Origin: Candidatus Zixiibacteriota bacterium
GTDB lineage: Bacteria; Zixibacteria; MSB-5A5; GN15; FEB-12
Assembly: GCA_035380245.1 (NCBI GenBank)
Contig: DAOSXA010000002.1
Location: 310,001-374,000 of the forward strand
Direction: 5' to 3'
DNA length: 64,000 nucleotides
This document shows positions 63,314 to 64,000 of this stretch, piece after piece. Both the position numbers and the translations under genes were made by a program. The notes beneath the pieces are model-generated. The model made no database searches. It saw only the letters and a list, made by a program, of their open reading frames with translations, and was not told the origin of the DNA. The first letter of the stretch is position 1. Each line of letters opens with the position of its first letter.

Positions 63314-64000
63314 TTACTTCACTTCTTCGAAATCGGCGTCCACGACATTCTCATCGTTGCCGCTCGCTTCGGCATTGCCGTTGTCGGACGGCTGCCCGCC
63401 CGGCGTCGGTCCTGCCTGTTGCGCTCCGGCGGCCTGGTACATCTCAGCCGAGGCATTCTGCCAGAGCTGGTTCAGCGCATCGGCCGCGGATCTGATTTCT
63501 TCGGCATTGTCGCCGCCGAGAGCATCCTTTACCCGCGCCTGGGCCGCTTCGAGTTTCGAGCACGTCTCCGGAGTCAGCTTGTCGCCGTACTCCTTGAGCT
63601 GCTTCTCACTCTGGAACAGCGAGGCATCGGCCTGGTTTCGCGTTTCTATCCGGCTCTTCTTCTCCTTATCATCGGACTCGTGTTTCTTGGCATCCTCGAC
63701 CATACGGTCGATCTCCGCCTGCGACAGTCCGGAGGAAGCCTCAATCCTGATATTCTGCGACTTGCCGGTGGCCATGTCCTTCGCGCTGACGTTCAGGATG
63801 CCGTTGGCGTCGATATCGAACGTTACCTCGATCTGCGGCAGGCCGCGCGGCGCCGGCGGGATCCCATCCAGAATAAACCGTCCAATCGTCTTATTATCAA
63901 CCGCCATTTCACGCTCACCCTGCAGCACGTGGATATCCACCTGCGGCTGGTTGTCGGATGCGGTCGAGAATATCTGCGATTTCTTGGTCGGTATCGTCGT
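63314..64000 (-). CDS. dnaK: Chaperone DnaK (C-terminal part)
   Basis: About 229 residues of the substrate-binding half are present. TTIPTKKSQIFSTASDNQPQVDIHVLQGERE enters from the window edge, then GIPPAPRGLPQIEVTFDIDANGILNVSAKD and the helical lid. The C-terminus NDENVVDADFEEVK carries the family EEVK end. The 5' part and the ATPase domain lie beyond position 64000. It is upstream of dnaJ and clpB on the same strand. Confidence 0.97.
   Translation of the reverse strand, partial: TTIPTKKSQIFSTASDNQPQVDIHVLQGEREMAVDNKTIGRFILDGIPPAPRGLPQIEVTFDIDANGILNVSAKDMATGKSQNIRIEASSGLSQAEIDRMVEDAKKHESDDKEKKSRIETRNQADASLFQSEKQLKEYGDKLTPETCSKLEAAQARVKDALGGDNAEEIRSAADALNQLWQNASAEMYQAAGAQQAGPTPGGQPSDNGNAEASGNDENVVDADFEEVK

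Overview
This 64 kb window is a bacterial chromosome segment of mid GC content from a motile, diderm (outer-membrane) organism. Diderm architecture is supported by at least eight short beta-barrel-like proteins with signal peptides, several lipoproteins, TatC and OmpA-type MotB. The mixture of flagella, sigma-54 control, leucine/fatty-acid oxidation, an archaeal-type HMG-CoA synthase operon and Ser/Thr/Asp-rich surface proteins suggests an uncultivated FCB-type lineage such as Zixibacteria. That placement is inference from gene content, not from a phylogenetic marker.

Layout. Positions 1-6.2 kb (minus strand) hold a flagellar rod/basal-body operon (flgB, flgC, small unknown, fliE, fliF, fliG, fliH running off the edge), preceded by a very good sigma-54 promoter, and the motA-motB stator pair. 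From 22.1 down to 6.4 kb one long, tightly packed minus-strand array runs: PDZ/radical-SAM protein, Der GTPase, PP2C phosphatase, RsbW-like kinase, STAS antagonist, HEAT-repeat protein, two orphan receivers, CheR, receiver, CheY, CheZ, CheA, CheB, a soluble histidine kinase and a sigma-54 activator, closed by a strong terminator. Chemotaxis output, a partner-switching module and the likely activator of the flagellar sigma-54 promoter therefore sit together.

From 22 to 30 kb are tRNA-Gly(CCC), tatC, nrdR, cutA, a thiamine-binding-type protein, glyA, a Gly-rich secreted protein, rpiB and ilvE. From 30 to 36 kb lie small lipoproteins, a barrel protein and a tail-fibre-like surface protein. From 36 to 40.6 kb there is a fatty acyl-CoA oxidation operon (thiolase, 3-hydroxyacyl-CoA dehydrogenase, two acyl-CoA dehydrogenases). 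From 40.9 to 44.8 kb a tandem family of four related barrel proteins is interrupted by a dipeptidase. From 44.9 to 49.4 kb is a methylcrotonyl-CoA-carboxylase-like leucine catabolic operon whose biotin carboxylase and biotin carrier are separate overlapping genes. From 49.5 to 55.4 kb are two acetyltransferases, a barrel protein, an HD-GYP protein and a three-gene HMG-CoA synthase / thiolase / DUF35 operon. The last part carries a barrel protein, a methyltransferase, a membrane protein, clpB, a DnaJ-family gene and the 3' part of dnaK.

Many intergenic gaps are filled with modular palindromic repeats: about 150-bp elements with TGTTGAAAAA ends, a 147-bp tandem repeat, and several short hairpin families. 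They are the most unusual DNA-level feature of the window.
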